Assembly: GCF_024124765.2 (NCBI RefSeq)
Contig: NZ_JAMXSR020000002.1
Span: forward strand, 3,740,001 to 3,804,000
Direction of reading: 5' to 3'
Source of the DNA: Sphingomonas sp. H160509
GTDB lineage: Bacteria > Pseudomonadota > Alphaproteobacteria > Sphingomonadales > Sphingomonadaceae
DNA: 64,000 nucleotides
Positions 55,385-64,000 of this stretch are shown piece after piece. Made by a program: the position numbers and the translations under genes. The first letter of the stretch is position 1; every line of letters begins with the position of its first letter. The notes under the pieces are model-generated. The model was not told the DNA's origin. It saw nothing but the letters and a program-made list of their open reading frames with translations, and did no database searches.

Positions 55385-57759
55385 ATGGCATCGTTCGCTC
55401 TACCCACCCCCGCCCGCAACGCAGCATTCGTCGCCATTGCCTCGGGCGTCGCCGCCGCCGCGATCGTGCTGCTGCTCGTCGGCAGCTGGATCGCCGCAGC
55501 CGGGTTCTTCGCCGCCGCCGTCATCGTCATCGGCGCGCTGATCGCGTGGCGCCTGCTCAACCCCGTCGCCAGGGACGCGCCGCGGCCGGTCGACTGGGAC
55601 CTCACGCGTACCGTCGCCGAAGCCGGCACCGACGCCCTCGCGATCACCGACCGCGCCGGGCGGCTCGTCTGCGCGAACGACGCCTACGAAGCGCTGTTCG
55701 AAGGCTTCCCGACACCCCCGGCCTGCCGCTCGACGAAGCCGGTAACGCAGCGCTCGCCGACGCCGGCCGCTCCGCCTGGCGTGACGGCACCGCCCAGGTC
55801 GAGCGGCTGAACGCCCGCAACGTCTGCCTCTCCGCCCAGATCGCGCGCGCCGGCGACGATGCCGACATGCTCGTCTGGCGCTTCGTCACCGCGCAGGAAC
55901 ACGACCTCGCCGAGACGCTCGCCGCGCTGCTGACCGGCCCGACCGGAGACCGGCTCGGCGGCAGTGGCATCATGGCCGCGTTGCTCTCGCCCGACGGCCG
56001 CGTCCGCACCGCCAACCGCGTACTCCGCGCGAGGGCGTGCGGCGACGAATACGATACGATCGAAGGTCGCGATTTCGCCCGCTTCCTCATCACCGACAGC
56101 CGCGGCCTCGTCCGGTTCGAACGCGAAGGCCTCGAAGGCACGCCGCTCCGCGTCCTCCAGATCCCGTTCCTCGACGGCGACGACGCCCCCGTGCTGGTCG
56201 CGCTGCTCGACGAGGAGGAGAACGCCCCCGCGCTCGGTGCCAGCGCCTCCGCGCACGTCCGCAGCCTCGTCAGCATGATGCCGTTCGGGATGGCGTTGGT
56301 CGACCGCGACGGCCGCTTCCTCCAGATGAACGACTCGTTCCTGCGCGCCGCGGGCGTCAATTCGGTCGCGCCGCCGCTCTATCCGGGCGACCTCGTCGTC
56401 CGCGAGGACAAGGCCGCGGTCGCCGACGCGATCCGCAAGTTCGCGAACGGCGCGACGCACTCCGCCGACATGGCGGTCCGCCTCAAGGACCACCCCGACG
56501 AGCCGGTCGCGCTCACCATCGCCGGCGCGCGTGGCCCAGGCGATGCCGCGGTCCTGCTCAGCCTGAAGGACAACAGCGAGGAGAGCCGCCTCAAGCGCGA
56601 GGTGGCGCAGGCCACCAAGATGCAGGCGGTCGGCCAGCTCGCGGGCGGCGTCGCGCATGATTTCAACAACATCCTCACCGCGATCATCGGCCACTGCGAC
56701 CTGATGCTCATGCGCCATTCGCCCGGCGACAGCGATTACGACGACATCCAGCAGGTCCGCACCAACTCGAATCGCGCCGCCAGCCTGACCCGCCAGCTGC
56801 TCGCCTTCTCGCGCCAGCAGACGCTCCGCCCGCAGATTCTCCAGCTCCCCGACGTCGTGTCGGAGGTGTCCAACCTGCTCAAGCGGCTGATGGGCGAGAA
56901 CGTCCGCCTCGACATGACCCACGGCCGCAATCTAGGCCCCGTCCGCGCCGATCCCGGCCAGCTGGAACAGGTCGTCGTCAACCTCGCGGTAAACGCGCGC
57001 GATGCGATCGTCTCGGCGAACGCGCGCGGTGGCGGTGTGCTGACGATCACGACGCGCGCCGTCCCCGCGTCCGAAGTGCGCGAGATGGCATCCGACATCC
57101 TCCCCGTCGCCGACTATACCGCGCTGATCGTCCAGGACACCGGCACCGGCATTCCGCCCGACGTCCTGCCCAAGATCTTCGAGCCATTCTTCACCACCAA
57201 GGAATTCGGCAAGGGCACCGGGCTCGGCCTCTCGACCGTCTACGGCATCGTCAAGCAGTCCGGCGGCTACATCTTCGCCGACAGCAAGCCGGGGCAGGGC
57301 GCGACCTTCTCGATGTACCTGCCGGTCCATTCGGCCCCCGCCGCGACTCGCCCCGTGGTCATCAAGCCGACGCCGAAGCCGGTCGACCTGTGGGGCACGG
57401 GCACGATCCTGCTGGTCGAGGACGAGGACATGGTCCGCGCCGTCGCGGAGCGCGCGCTCACGCGGCAGGGATACACAGTGTTGACCGCAGAAAACGGCGA
57501 GATCGCGTTGGAAGTGCTGGAGAAACACGGCCGGCCCGATCTGCTGATCAGCGACGTCGTGATGCCGCAGATGGATGGCCCGACGATGGTACGCCACGCG
57601 CGCGAGAAATTCCCCGACCTGCCGATCCTGTTCATGTCGGGCTATGCCGAGGAGCAGCTGCGCAAGTCGATCGATCTCGACAACGTTGCGTTCCTGCCGA
57701 AACCCTTCTCGGTCCAGGAATTAGCTGAAGCGGCACGAGACGTGCTTGCAGCACGCTGA
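55385..57759 (+). CDS. cckA: CckA-type hybrid histidine kinase (cell cycle phosphorelay)
   Basis: ~790 aa. Two membrane helices (residues 10-55) come first, then PAS-like regions (~75-330). The HisKA domain has phospho-His in QLAGGVAHDFNNILTAIIGH, the ATPase has VVNLAVNARDAI and GTGLGLSTVYGIVKQSGGY, and the receiver has ILLVEDEDMVRAV, phospho-Asp in LLISDVVMPQMDG and Lys in FLPKPFS. CckA drives CtrA through ChpT in alphaproteobacteria. The frame breaks at 55702-55704, where one C is missing; TTCCCC gives EGFPDTPGLPLDEAGN. Start ATG 55385 or TTG 55346. Confidence 0.92.
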
Positions 57760-57808
57760 CTCGAACAAGATGTTGGCAAGTCGTAACAATCCCGACTATG
57801 CGAGAAAT

Positions 57809-58159
57809 ATGACCGCTACCCAACAGATCCTCATCGTCGAGGACGAACCGTTGATCGCCATGATGCTGGAGGATTTCCTCGAGGTATTGGACAAGGGAGT
57901 CGCAGGCTCGGTCGACACCGTCGCCGATGCCTTGAAGCGGATCGAAGAAGGCGGCGTCGACGGCGCGATCCTCGACGTGAACCTGCGTGGCGGCGAGAAG
58001 AGCACCGCAGTCGCCGAGGCATTGGCGGCAAGAGGCGTCCCGTTCGTCTTCGCGACCGGCGGCGGCGACGATGGAGTTGCCCCGGAATTTCGCGACCGCC
58101 CACGTTTGCAGAAGCCCTTCACGATGGACGGTGTAGCGAAGGCCCTAGAAGGCCTATAA
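57809..58159 (+). CDS. Single-domain response regulator with FAT-G motif
   Basis: 116 aa, one receiver domain: acidic pair in ILIVEDEPLIAMM, phospho-Asp in GAILDVNLRGG, Lys in RLQKPFT. It carries VPFVFATGGG, like the FAT GUY group of alphaproteobacterial single-domain regulators, of which Sphingomonas SdrG acts in the general stress phosphorelay. It starts 50 bp after cckA and may receive or drain phosphate. Whether CckA or a PAK-type stress kinase is the partner is open. Confidence 0.88.
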   Translation: MTATQQILIVEDEPLIAMMLEDFLEVLDKGVAGSVDTVADALKRIEEGGVDGAILDVNLRGGEKSTAVAEALAARGVPFVFATGGGDDGVAPEFRDRPRLQKPFTMDGVAKALEGL

Positions 58160-58208
58160 CGCCTTTTCCCACTGGGGATGGGGTGAGAACGAGGCCGACT
58201 TTTCTGTC

Positions 58209-58286
58209 CGTCATCCTGACGAAGGTCAGGACCCAGAGCCAAGTATCGCATCGTGAGTAACCTTGGATCCTGACCTGGTCGGGACG
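58209..58286. repeat. Palindromic doublet, family F copy 2
   Basis: CGTCATCCTGACGAAGGTCA, GGACCCAGAGCC ... TTGGATCCTGACC, GGTCGGGACG. It is degenerate relative to copy 1 at 52651. Confidence 0.72.
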
Positions 58287-58375
58287 AAGCACGTCGGCGA
58301 CTCAATACCCCCCGATTGCGCAAACCCTGTTTCAGCCTCACGCTGCGTTCCGATGTATTTGCAACGTCAGACCTG

Positions 58376-58609
58376 ATGCGACTTTCGCGAGCCCGGACGG
58401 TCACGCTCTCCTCCATGCTGCTGGCACTGGTCGCGGGATATGGTTTCGGCGGAACCAGTGTTGCCGTTGCGCTCGGGATCCTGTCACTCCCCGCTCTGGC
58501 CTGGGCTTTCGACAATGACAGCGGCACCTTCCTAATCCTCGCAACGCTCTTGGTCATCACGATCGGGATCATGGTCTTGCTGATCGCGCTGATGGCGATC
58601 ACGCACTAA
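58376..58609 (+). CDS. Small membrane protein of unknown function
   Basis: 77 aa. Two hydrophobic stretches (TLSSMLLALVAGYGFGG, FLILATLLVITIGIMVLLIA) are separated by ALAWAFDNDSG. No family recognised. ATG 58376 is chosen; the longer frame from 58316 has no support. Confidence 0.5.
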   Translation: MRLSRARTVTLSSMLLALVAGYGFGGTSVAVALGILSLPALAWAFDNDSGTFLILATLLVITIGIMVLLIALMAITH

Positions 58610-58672
58610 TTCCTCGGTAAGCCTCGCAACTCTCTTGCGCAAATACCCTCTCCCGCGACATAGGCGTTCGCC

Positions 58673-60396
58673 ATGACCCGCACATTCGATAAATCGCGCC
58701 TGCCGAGCCGCCACGTCTCCGTTGGCCCAGAACGCGCCCCCGCACCGCAGCTATTACTATGCGATGGGCCTCGACGAGGAGCAGATCGCGCGCCCGTTCG
58801 TCGCGCTCGCGTCCGCCGGCAACAACTCCGCACCCTGCAACACCACGCTCGACGCGCAGGCCGATGCCGCGCAGGCGGGCGTCATCCAGGGCGGCGGCAT
58901 GCCGCGCCGCTTCAACACGATCACCGTTACCGACGGCATCGCGATGGGTCATCAGGGCATGAAGGCCAGCCTCGTGAGCCGCGAAGTCATCGCCGACTCG
59001 GTCGAACTCTCGGTCCGCGGCCATTGCTACGATGCGCTCGTCGGGTTCGCGGGTTGCGACAAGTCGCTTCCCGGCATGATGATGGCGATGCTCCGCCTCA
59101 ACATCCCGTCGGTGTTCGTCTATGGCGGCTCAATCCTGCCGGGCCGGTATCAAGACCGCGACGTCACCGTCGTCGACGTGTTCGAGATCGTCGGCAAATA
59201 CGCCGCCGGCGCGTGCCCGCTCTCCGAAGTCCACGCGATCGAGAAGGTCGCGTGCCCCGGCCACGGCGCATGCGGCGGCCAGTACACCGCCAATACGATG
59301 GCCTGCGTCGCGGAAGCGATCGGTTTGTCGATCCCGAACAGCAACATGGTGCCGGCTCCTTACACGACGCGCGAACAGATCGCTGTCGCCGCCGGTGCGC
59401 AGGTCATGGAGTGCCTCGCCGACAATATCCGCCCGCGCGACATCTGCACGCGCGAGGCGTTCATCAACGCCGCGCGCGTCGTCGCCGCGACCGGTGGTTC
59501 GACCAACGCCGCGCTGCATCTCCCCGCAATGGCGTCCGAAGCCGGGATCGAATTCGACCTGTTCGACGTCGCCGAGATATTCAAGACAACGCCGTACATC
59601 GCGGACCTCAAACCCGGTGGGAAGTACGTCGCCAAGGACATGTACGAAGCCGGCGGCGTCTACATGCTCATGAAGACGATGCTCGCCGGTGGTTTCCTGA
59701 ATGGCGACTGCCTGACGGTGACGGGCAAGTCGCTCGGCGAGAACATCGACCAGGTGACGTGGAACCCTGACCAGAAGGTCATCTACGACATCAAGACCCC
59801 GCTCACCCCAACCGGCGGCGTCGTGGGCCTGCGCGGCAGCCTCGCTCCCGATGGCGCGATCGTGAAGGTTGCCGGCATGCATCGCCTCCAGTTCAGCGGT
59901 CCCGCGCGAGTGTTCGATTGCGAGGAGGACACCTTCGCCGCGGTCGAGAATCGCCAGATCAACGAGGGCGAAGTCATCGTCATCCGCTACGAAGGCCCCA
60001 AGGGCGGCCCCGGCATGCGCGAGATGCTGTCGACCACCGCCGCGCTCTACGGCCTGGGCATGGGTGAAAGCGTCGCGCTGATCACCGACGGGCGCTTCTC
60101 GGGCGGCACGCGTGGCTTCTGCATCGGCCATGTCGGGCCCGAAGCAGCGGACGGTGGCCCGATCGCGCTAGTCGAGAACGGCGACATCATCCACATCGAC
60201 GCCGAGGCCGGCACGATCGACCTCGACGTGCCCGGAGGACGTGATGGCGGAGCGCCGCGCCGCATGGGTGCCGCGCACCAACGATTACGGCTCGGGCGCA
60301 CTCTGGCGCTATGCGAAGACCGTCGGCCCCGCGTACAAGGGTGCCGTCACGCATCCTGGAGCGGCAGCCGAAACCCATGTCTACGCGGATATCTAA
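58673..60396 (+). CDS. ilvD: Dihydroxy-acid dehydratase
   Basis: IlvD makes the 2-keto acids of valine and isoleucine and contains an Fe-S cluster. Seen: TFDKSRLPSRHVSVGPERAP, cluster Cys in PCNTTL, FAGCDKSLPGMMMAML and GHGACGGQYTANTMA, then ITDGRFSGGTRGFCIGHVGP. Two breaks: C5 58737-58741 (four C give ERAPHRSYYYAMG) and CCC 60231-60233 (two C give DLDVPEDVMAERRAAW). The corrected end is AAAETHVYADI, stop TAA 60394-60396; ~574 aa. Confidence 0.94.
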
Positions 60397-60785
60397 GCGA
60401 ATACTGGCGGTTGCCGCGCTTCTCTCGCTCCCGCTCTCAGCGTGCGGGCGGGGGCAGCCGAGCAGCGAACAGGTCGCGGCAAAGCAGCGCACCGAAACCG
60501 CGGGGGGACAGCCGTATCGCCTGCGCGCAGGGTGACGCCGCGTTCGCGTCGACCTGCACGATCGAGCAGGCGCAGGGCAAGGAGGGGCTGATCCTGACGA
60601 TCCGCCATCCCGACGGTGCTTTCCGCCGGTTGCTGGTAACGCAGGACGGTCGCGGCGTGATCGCCGCGGACGGCGCCGAGGTGGCGAAGGTCACGGTCTT
60701 GGGTGGGGACGGCATTGAGGTCGCGCTCGGCGGCGGCCGCTACCGGCTCCCGGCCACCATCAAGGGCGCGGCCAAGCCATCATGA
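60377..60785 (+). CDS. Putative lipoprotein
   Basis: ~135 aa. A lipobox in LLSLPLSACGRG (Cys ~23) suggests membrane anchoring. The mature part, DSRIACAQGDAAFASTCTIE, GLILTIRHPDGAFRRLLVTQ and VALGGGRYRLP, is a small beta-rich domain with two Cys that could form a disulfide. I do not know the family. The G6 run 60502-60507 needs one G fewer. The ATG at 60377 overlaps the ilvD 3' end by 20 nt, and its stop overlaps nnr as ATGA, so it is translated between them. Confidence 0.72.
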
Positions 60786-62266
60786 TCGGTATCGAAGGCC
60801 AGCCGGTCCTCACTGCCGCCGAAATGCGCGCAGCGGAAAACGCCGTAATCGCCACTGGCATCTCGGTAGAAACGCTGATGGAGCGCGCCGGCACCGCGAT
60901 CGCTGAGGTAGTCCGCCGGCTCGCGGGTACGAACGAAGTCCTGATCCTCTGCGGCCCCGGCAACAACGGCGGCGACGGCTACGTCGCGGCCCGCGTGCTG
61001 GCGGAAATGGGCGTTGCGGTAAGGCTCGCGGTGCTGTCGGAGCCCAAGACCGACGCGGCGAAGTCGGCGAGGGCAGGGTGGCTAGGGGCCAGTCGAAACG
61101 CTGACCGAGGTAAAACCCGCGCCGATCCTCGTAGACGCACTGTTCGGCACCGGCCTGACACGGCCGCTCGACGCCAGTACAACACCGACCCCCGACCGTT
61201 CCCCCGCGGACGCGGGGGCCCAGCTAAATCCCGAGGGCTCACCTATCGGCCTATCCTGGGCCCCCGCGCCCGCGGGGGAACGGTCTGTGGTCGAGCGTCT
61301 CCATTTCCTCGCGAACGCCGCGCAGCTCAGCATCGCCGTAGACCTCCCCAGCGGTCTCGCCACCGATTCGGGCGAGGCCCTCAGCGCGCCCCCCGTCTTC
61401 GACCTCACCCTCGCCCTCGGCGCCGTAAAGCCAGCGCACCTCCTCCAGCCCGCCGCGCGCTATTGCGGCCAGATCCGCCTCCTCGACATCGGCGTCCCTA
61501 CCGCCAGCCAGGCCGAAGTCCTGAAAGCCCCAAGCCTCCCAACCCCCGGCCCGGACTCGCACAAATACACGCGAGGCATGGTCGCGATCGTCGCCGGCAC
61601 CATGTCCGGCGCCTCCGACCTCGCAGCCCTCGCCGCGATGCGCGCAGGCGCCGGCTACGTAACCCTGCTCGGCGACAGCCGAGGCCCCCGCACGCGCTCG
61701 TCCGCACACCGTTCTCCGATCACGCGTTGTCTAACGATCGCATCGGCGCGCTTGTCATCGGCCCAGGCCTCGGCCGCGACGATACCGCCAAGGCCCGCCT
61801 TGAAGCGGCGCTAAACGCAGGCCATCCCATGATCATCGACGGCGACGCCCTCCGCCTGCTCGACCCCGACCGGATCAAAGACCTGAAAGTCCACGTCATC
61901 CTCACCCCGCACGCCGGCGAGTTCGACGCGCTGTTCGGCAAATCCGACACCGACAAGATCACCCGAGCGCGTGAAGCCGCCACCCGCGCCAACGCTGTCG
62001 TCGTCTTCAAAGGCGCCGACACCGTCATTGTCGCCCCCAACGGGCGCGTCCGCATCGCGCAAGGGGCCAGCGACTGGCTTTCCACCGCCGGCACCGGCGA
62101 CGTCCTGGCGGGCGCGATCGGCGCGATGCTCGCCGCCGGGCTCGAACCACTGGGGGCTGCGGCCGCCGGAGTGTGGCTCCACGGTGACGCTGCCCGCCGA
62201 TTGGGGCCTGCCTTCATCGCCGACGACTTGGCGGAAGCGCTCCGGTCGGCCAGAGCGTCGCTATGA
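60782..62266 (+). CDS. nnr: Bifunctional NAD(P)H-hydrate epimerase / ADP-dependent dehydratase with an embedded palindromic element
   Basis: Repairs damaged NAD(P)HX. The N-terminal epimerase domain has AAEMRAAENAVIATGISVET, LCGPGNNGGDGYVAARVL, LFGTGLTRPLD and SIAVDLPSG. The C-terminal kinase-like dehydratase has KYTRGMVAIVAG, GPGLGRDD, HAGEFDALFG and WLSTAGTGDVLAG. Two compensating breaks exist: GGGG 61085-61088 (one too many) and C5 61685-61689 (one too few). In the corrected frame the repeat at 61194-61285 is read through as DRSPADAGAQLNPEG, SPIGLSWAPAPAGERS between LTRPLDAS and VVERLHFLA, about 30 residues that normal epimerases lack. Confidence 0.92.
   Translation: MIGIEGQPVLTAAEMRAAENAVIATGISVETLMERAGTAIAEVVRRLAGTNEVLILCGPGNNGGDGYVAARVLAEMGVAVRLAVLSEPKTDAAKSARAGWLGASRNADRGKTRADPRRRTVRHRPDTAARRQYNTDPRPFPRGRGGPAKSRGLTYRPILGPRARGGTVCGRASPFPRERRAAQHRRRPPQRSRHRFGRGPQRAPRLRPHPRPRRRKASAPPPARRALLRPDPPPRHRRPYRQPGRSPESPKPPNPRPGLAQIHARHGRDRRRHHVRRLRPRSPRRDARRRRLRNPARRQPRPPHALVRTPFSDHALSNDRIGALVIGPGLGRDDTAKARLEAALNAGHPMIIDGDALRLLDPDRIKDLKVHVILTPHAGEFDALFGKSDTDKITRAREAATRANAVVVFKGADTVIVAPNGRVRIAQGASDWLSTAGTGDVLAGAIGAMLAAGLEPLGAAAAGVWLHGDAARRLGPAFIADDLAEALRSARASL
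61194..61285. repeat. Palindromic doublet inside nnr, family D copy 6, translated in frame
   Basis: Left arm GACCGTTCCCCCGCGGACGC plus GGGGGCCCAG, right arm CTGGGCCCCCGCGCCCGCGG plus GGGAACGGTC: ~30-bp arms with one mismatch and a 31-nt centre. It is the family found elsewhere between genes. The coding frame crosses it with no stop. Confidence 0.9.
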
Positions 62267-63457
62267 CTTCTGAAACGAATATCGACACCATCGTCCGCGT
62301 CGCGGCCCGCGGCGACGGCATGACCGCCGACGGACGCCACGCCGCCTTCTCGGCACCCGGCGACACGCTCGCCGCCGACGGCACCGTGATCCCCGGCCCG
62401 CACCACCAGACTCCCCCTTGCGTGCATTTCCCGACCTGCGGCGGCTGCCAGCTCCAGCATCTCGACGACCTGGCCTATGCCGAGTTCGTCACCGACCGCA
62501 TCGCCTCCGCGCTCGACGGCCAGGACCTGTCCGCGCCGATCCGCGAACCCCACATCTCCCCGAACGCAGCCGCCGCCGCGCGACGCTCCACGCCGAGGCC
62601 AAGGGGGCAAGATCACGCTCGGCTTCACCGCCGAGAAAGCGCACACGATCGTCGACATCAAGGAATGCTGGATCCTCGATCCGCGCCTCTTCGCGCTCGT
62701 CCAGCCGCTCCGCCAACTGCTCAAGCGCCTAAACTTCCGCCGCCGCGCCGACATCCACCTGACGCTCGCCGACCAGGGCGCGGACATCCTGATCACCGGC
62801 TTCGCCCCCGAAGGCCTGCCCGCCGCCGAAGCGCTGACCAAATTCTGCGAGGACCACAAGATCGCCCGCGTAGCGTTCGACGACGGCCTCGGACCCGAGA
62901 CGCGGTGGGAGCCCGACGCGGTCACGATCACGCTCGGCGGCGTCCCCGTGCCGCTCCCGCCCGCCTCGTTCCTGCAAGCGACCCCGGATGGCGAAGCCGC
63001 GCTCACCGCCGCCGTGCTCGAAGCGATCGGCAAGCCCGGCACTGTGGCCGACCTGTTCGCCGGCCTCGGCACCTTCACGCTCGCGATCCCGGCGAAGGTT
63101 TATGCGGCCGAAGGCGCGCGCGACGCACTCGGCTCGCTGAAGGCCGCCGCGCACCGCACCCAGCGGCCCGTCTACCCGGAGCACCGCGATCTTTATCGCC
63201 GCCCGCTGACGGTCGCCGAACTCGACCGCTTCGACGCGGTGGTGATCGATCCCCCACGCTCCGGCGCGCGCGAACAGGCGACCGCGCTGGCGGAATGCAA
63301 GACGCCGGTGATCGCCTATGTCTCGTGCAATCCGGCCAGCTTCGCGCGCGATGCCAAGGAGTTGTGCGACGCCGGCTGGCGGATCGACTGGGTCCAGCCC
63401 GTCGGCCAGTTCCGCTGGTCGACGCATGTCGAGCTTGCGGCCAAGTTCGTCCGATAG
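62263..63457 (+). CDS. Class I SAM-dependent RNA methyltransferase (RlmD/TrmA-like m5U)
   Basis: ~398 aa. A 4Fe-4S Cys set, CVHFPTCGGCQLQ plus the later IKECWILDP, precedes the methyltransferase domain: LFAGLGTFTLAI, the RlmD/TrmA motif VVIDPPRSGA, and catalytic Cys in AYVSCNPASFARD. It methylates C5 of a uridine in rRNA or tRNA; which one is not certain. The frame breaks twice, each one base short: CCCC 62558-62561 (five give ISPERSRRRATLH) and G5 62603-62607 (six give AKGGKITLGF). ATG 62263 overlaps the nnr stop as ATGA. Confidence 0.9.
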
Positions 63458-63471
63458 TCTATGAAGCTTCT

Positions 63472-63519
63472 TCCCCGCGAAGGCGGGGGCCCAGACTGGG
63501 TCCCCGCCTTCGCGGGGAT
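63472..63519. repeat. Palindromic doublet, family D copy 7
   Basis: TCCCCGCGAAGGCGGGGGCC, AGACTGGG, TCCCCGCCTTCGCGGGGA. It lies between the convergent methyltransferase and truA, 14 bp past the former's stop. Confidence 0.88.
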
Positions 63520-63525
63520 ACAAAC

Positions 63526-64000
63526 TTAGGGGTAGACGGCCGCAACGAAGAACAACCCATCAGGCGGCGCATTCAACCCTAGCATCGCCCGATCCTTAGC
63601 CGCGAGCGCGTCCGCCACATCGCCAACCGCCCAGCGCCCCATACCCACCAGCGCCAGACAACCGACCATCGACCGCACCTGATGATGCAGGAAAGATCGC
63701 GCGGCGGCGTAAACAAAAAGACGCTCCCCCGCGCGCACCACCTCCAGCCGGTCCAGCGTCCGAACCGGGCTGTCCGCCTGGCAATGCGCCGACCGAAACG
63801 TCGTGAAGTCGTGCCGCCCGACCAGCGCCCCCCGCAGCCTCCGCCATCGCGTCCGCATCCAGCAACTGCGGCACCTGCCAGGCCAGCCCCGCCTCGAACG
63901 TCAGCGGCGACCGCCGGTTGACGATCCGGTACTCGTACGACCGCCCGACACACGAAAACCGCGCATGCCAATCGTCGTCGACCACCTCGCACGCCAGCAC
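63526..64000 (-). CDS. truA: tRNA pseudouridine synthase A, C-terminal part (5' end outside window)
   Basis: TruA makes pseudouridine 38-40 in the anticodon arm. The visible part has FSCVGRSYEYRIVNRRSPLT, then after the break GRHDFTTFRSAHCQADSPVR, FLHHQVRSMVGCLALVGMGR and the tail APPDGLFFVAAVYP. The catalytic Asp lies upstream of the window. The C6 run 63828-63833 has one C too many; five give AEAAGALVGRHDF. It runs off the right edge. Confidence 0.92.

Noticed and set aside
1163..63519. CRISPR array or insertion sequence
   Set aside because: The repeats are scattered, palindromic and of several families, without regular spacers, cas genes, transposases or target duplications.

Overview
The window is 64 kb of high-GC chromosomal DNA from an alphaproteobacterium, most likely a Sphingomonas or close relative. 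Supporting this are the CckA-type cell-cycle kinase, a PopZ-like polar protein, a single-domain response regulator with a FAT-G motif, a sphingomonad-style TonB receptor, Flp pilins, and the gene orders slt-dapA-smpB and aroK-aroB. There are no phage genes, plasmid genes, transposases or CRISPR arrays; most of it is core genome.

Layout. 1-13 kb: a glycan and N-acetylglucosamine (GlcNAc) locus. The tail of a family 2 beta-galactosidase faces a minus-strand cluster: asparaginase of glycoprotein turnover, CutC-like protein, SIS-domain deaminase/isomerase, nagA, an IIA-HPr-EI fusion and NagE. A divergent TonB receptor lies at 9.9-13 kb. Together these would import GlcNAc-containing glycans, split GlcNAc-Asn, phosphorylate GlcNAc during uptake and convert it to fructose-6-P. 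13-29 kb: tRNA-Thr, rarA, a PadR regulator with DUF2218, a glycosyltransferase, radA, cvpA, a CPA2 antiporter, aroB/aroK and xerD. 29-39 kb: accA, two Flp pilins, mutT, a set of small stress-like genes with a BLUF photoreceptor, tRNA-Cys, an AraC regulator, pcm, tolC and popZ. 39-50 kb: valS, MATE pump, NYN-LOTUS protein, doxX, greB, slt, dapA, smpB. 50-64 kb: two tandem M13 peptidases, cckA plus a receiver protein, ilvD, a lipoprotein, nnr, an RNA methyltransferase and the end of truA.

Two features run through the whole window. First, 21 copies of palindromic REPIN-like doublets in about eight families sit mostly behind genes and at convergent junctions. Two lie inside genes: one is read fully in frame inside nnr, and one sits inside valS with both candidate frames open. 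This is the most unusual biology here. Second, about 31 single-base indels, nearly all in G or C runs and mostly one base too many, break some 23 otherwise normal genes, several of them essential. I read these as consensus errors of the assembly and give the corrected gene extents, naming each site. The corrected genes are annotated as CDS, not pseudogenes.
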